The notes under the pieces are model-generated. The model did not search any database and was not told the DNA's origin. It saw only the letters and a list, made by a program, of their open reading frames with translations. The position numbers were made by a program, and so were the translations under genes. Of a stretch of DNA of 64,000 bases, positions 63,281-64,000 are shown in pieces. Each line of letters starts with the position of its first letter. The stretch's first letter is position 1. This DNA comes from Aquamicrobium sp. (lineage in GTDB: Bacteria > Pseudomonadota > Alphaproteobacteria > Rhizobiales > Rhizobiaceae), in contig JAHHDT010000006.1 in NCBI GenBank assembly GCA_019739225.1, positions 124,001 through 188,000 of the forward strand. The letters are read 5' to 3'.

Positions 63281-64000
63281 TCAGGCGTGGCTTGGCTGGA
63301 CGCCGACATCGAGCACGTCGATGTCGCCGGCGCTGTCGTAGCGGTCCTGGTCGAGAATGCCCTGCCGCTTGGCAACGATGGTCGGCACCAGTGCCTGTCC
63401 GGCGACGTTCACCGCCGTGCGGCCCATGTCCAGGATCGGGTCGATGGCGAGCAGCAGGCCGACGCCGGCAAGCGGCAGGCCCAGCGTCGAGAGTGTGAGC
63501 GTCAGCATCACGGTCGCGCCGGTAAGGCCCGCGGTGGCAGCGGAGCCGATAACCGAGACGAAGACGATCAGGATGTAATCCTCGATGCCGAGCGGAAGCT
63601 GGTAGAATTGCGCGACGAATATCGCCGAGATCGCCGGATAGATCGCCGCGCAGCCGTCCATCTTGGTGGTCGCGCCGAGCGGCACGGCGAAGGCCGCATA
63701 TTCGCGCGGTACGCCGAGCGCCTTTTCGGTGACCGTTTCCGTGACCGGCATGGTCCCGACCGAGGAGCGGGAGACGAAGCCGAGCTGTATCGCCGGCCAC
63801 GCGCCGGCGAAGAAGCGCACTGGGTTGAGGCCGTGCAGCGCCAGCAGGATCGGATAGACGCCGAAGACGACGAGCGCCAGCCCGATATAGATCGCCACCG
63901 AATACCAGCCGAGCTGTGCCAGCGTCTGCCAGCCATATTGCGCGACTGCGTTGCCGAGCAGGCCGATCGTGCCGATGGGCGTCAGGCGGATGACCCACCA
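63281..64000 (-). CDS. Dicarboxylate/amino acid:cation symporter (DAACS), C-terminal part (cut by window edge)
   Basis: At least 239 residues; the N-terminus lies beyond the window. The serine-rich reentrant-loop motif is FVSRSSVGTMPVT, the second hairpin region is PLGATTKMDGCAAIYP, and AIDPILDMGRTAVNVAGQALV carries the substrate/cation-binding D...R...N-V-x-G pattern. It couples uptake of a dicarboxylate or acidic/neutral amino acid to Na+ or H+. It ends 115 bp before the ABC binding-protein gene. Confidence 0.93.
   Translation of the reverse strand, partial: WWVIRLTPIGTIGLLGNAVAQYGWQTLAQLGWYSVAIYIGLALVVFGVYPILLALHGLNPVRFFAGAWPAIQLGFVSRSSVGTMPVTETVTEKALGVPREYAAFAVPLGATTKMDGCAAIYPAISAIFVAQFYQLPLGIEDYILIVFVSVIGSAATAGLTGATVMLTLTLSTLGLPLAGVGLLLAIDPILDMGRTAVNVAGQALVPTIVAKRQGILDQDRYDSAGDIDVLDVGVQPSHA

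Overview
This window is chromosomal DNA from an alphaproteobacterium of the order Rhizobiales (Hyphomicrobiales). I infer the Phyllobacteriaceae (Mesorhizobium / Aquamicrobium / Nitratireductor type) from gene order, a close Brucella Omp19 homologue, and gene families such as DUF1402 and the Tim44-like protein. The DNA is GC-rich and densely coded. I see no insertion sequence, prophage, CRISPR array, rRNA or tRNA gene. It reads as the core-genome region around the chromosome origin.

Layout. 1-3644 (minus): histidine operon hisB-DUF2628-hisH-DUF1330-hisA-hisF-hisE (hisE cut by the edge). 3718-7422 (plus): hslV, a GNAT gene, a DUF2157 membrane protein and hslU, followed by a DUF1402 secreted protein. 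8502-11270 (minus): tightly overlapping set of a Tim44-like protein, mltA, an Smr protein and an XRE regulator. 11422-12541 (plus): fxsA and secB with a clear terminator. 12640-16297 (minus): ppsR, maf, aroE, coaE, dnaQ. 16298-16698: gene-free region that I interpret as oriC (three near-consensus DnaA boxes, five GANTC sites in 45 bp, next to hemE). 16699-27493 (mostly plus): hemE, hemJ, rho, mnmE, mnmG, rsmG, parA, parB, with a YyaL-like gene on the other strand. Four parS-like sites lie between mnmE and rsmG and two more lie left of oriC. 27498-28541: holA.

29123-38809 (minus): a TCA-cycle operon, mdh-sucC-sucD-sucA-sucB-(SDR)-lpdA, with a long hairpin between sucD and sucA. 39095-42360: zapE, an Omp19-type lipoprotein, a Tat-signal metallo-hydrolase and a DUF1328 peptide. 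42416-47692 (plus): dapF, mtaB, ftsY, yciB and a flavin-binding protein; ftsY carries 41 perfect copies of CCAGAG coding for (Pro-Glu)41. 47776-52832 (plus): an MliC-like lipoprotein, sdhCDAB and a DUF2332 gene. 53527-56108: a small secreted protein behind a CtrA-type site, then an uncharacterised two-gene cassette of a membrane protein and a membrane-anchored ClpP-like protein. 56154-58629 (minus): two membrane GGDEF proteins in tandem. 58699-64000 (minus): leuC, a possible 42-residue peptide, an MgtC-like protein, a methyltransferase, an amino-acid ABC permease and binding protein, and a truncated dicarboxylate symporter.

Regulation visible in the sequence. Four intergenic sites match the alphaproteobacterial general-stress (EcfG/RpoE2) promoter form GGAAC-N16/17-CGTT. 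They lie upstream of a small Pro/Ala-rich membrane protein, the Omp19 homologue, the DUF1328 peptide and the MgtC-like protein. I found no clearly new multi-gene defence or biosynthetic system. The least explained parts are the 53.5-56.1 kb cassette, the ftsY repeat and the sucD-sucA hairpin element.
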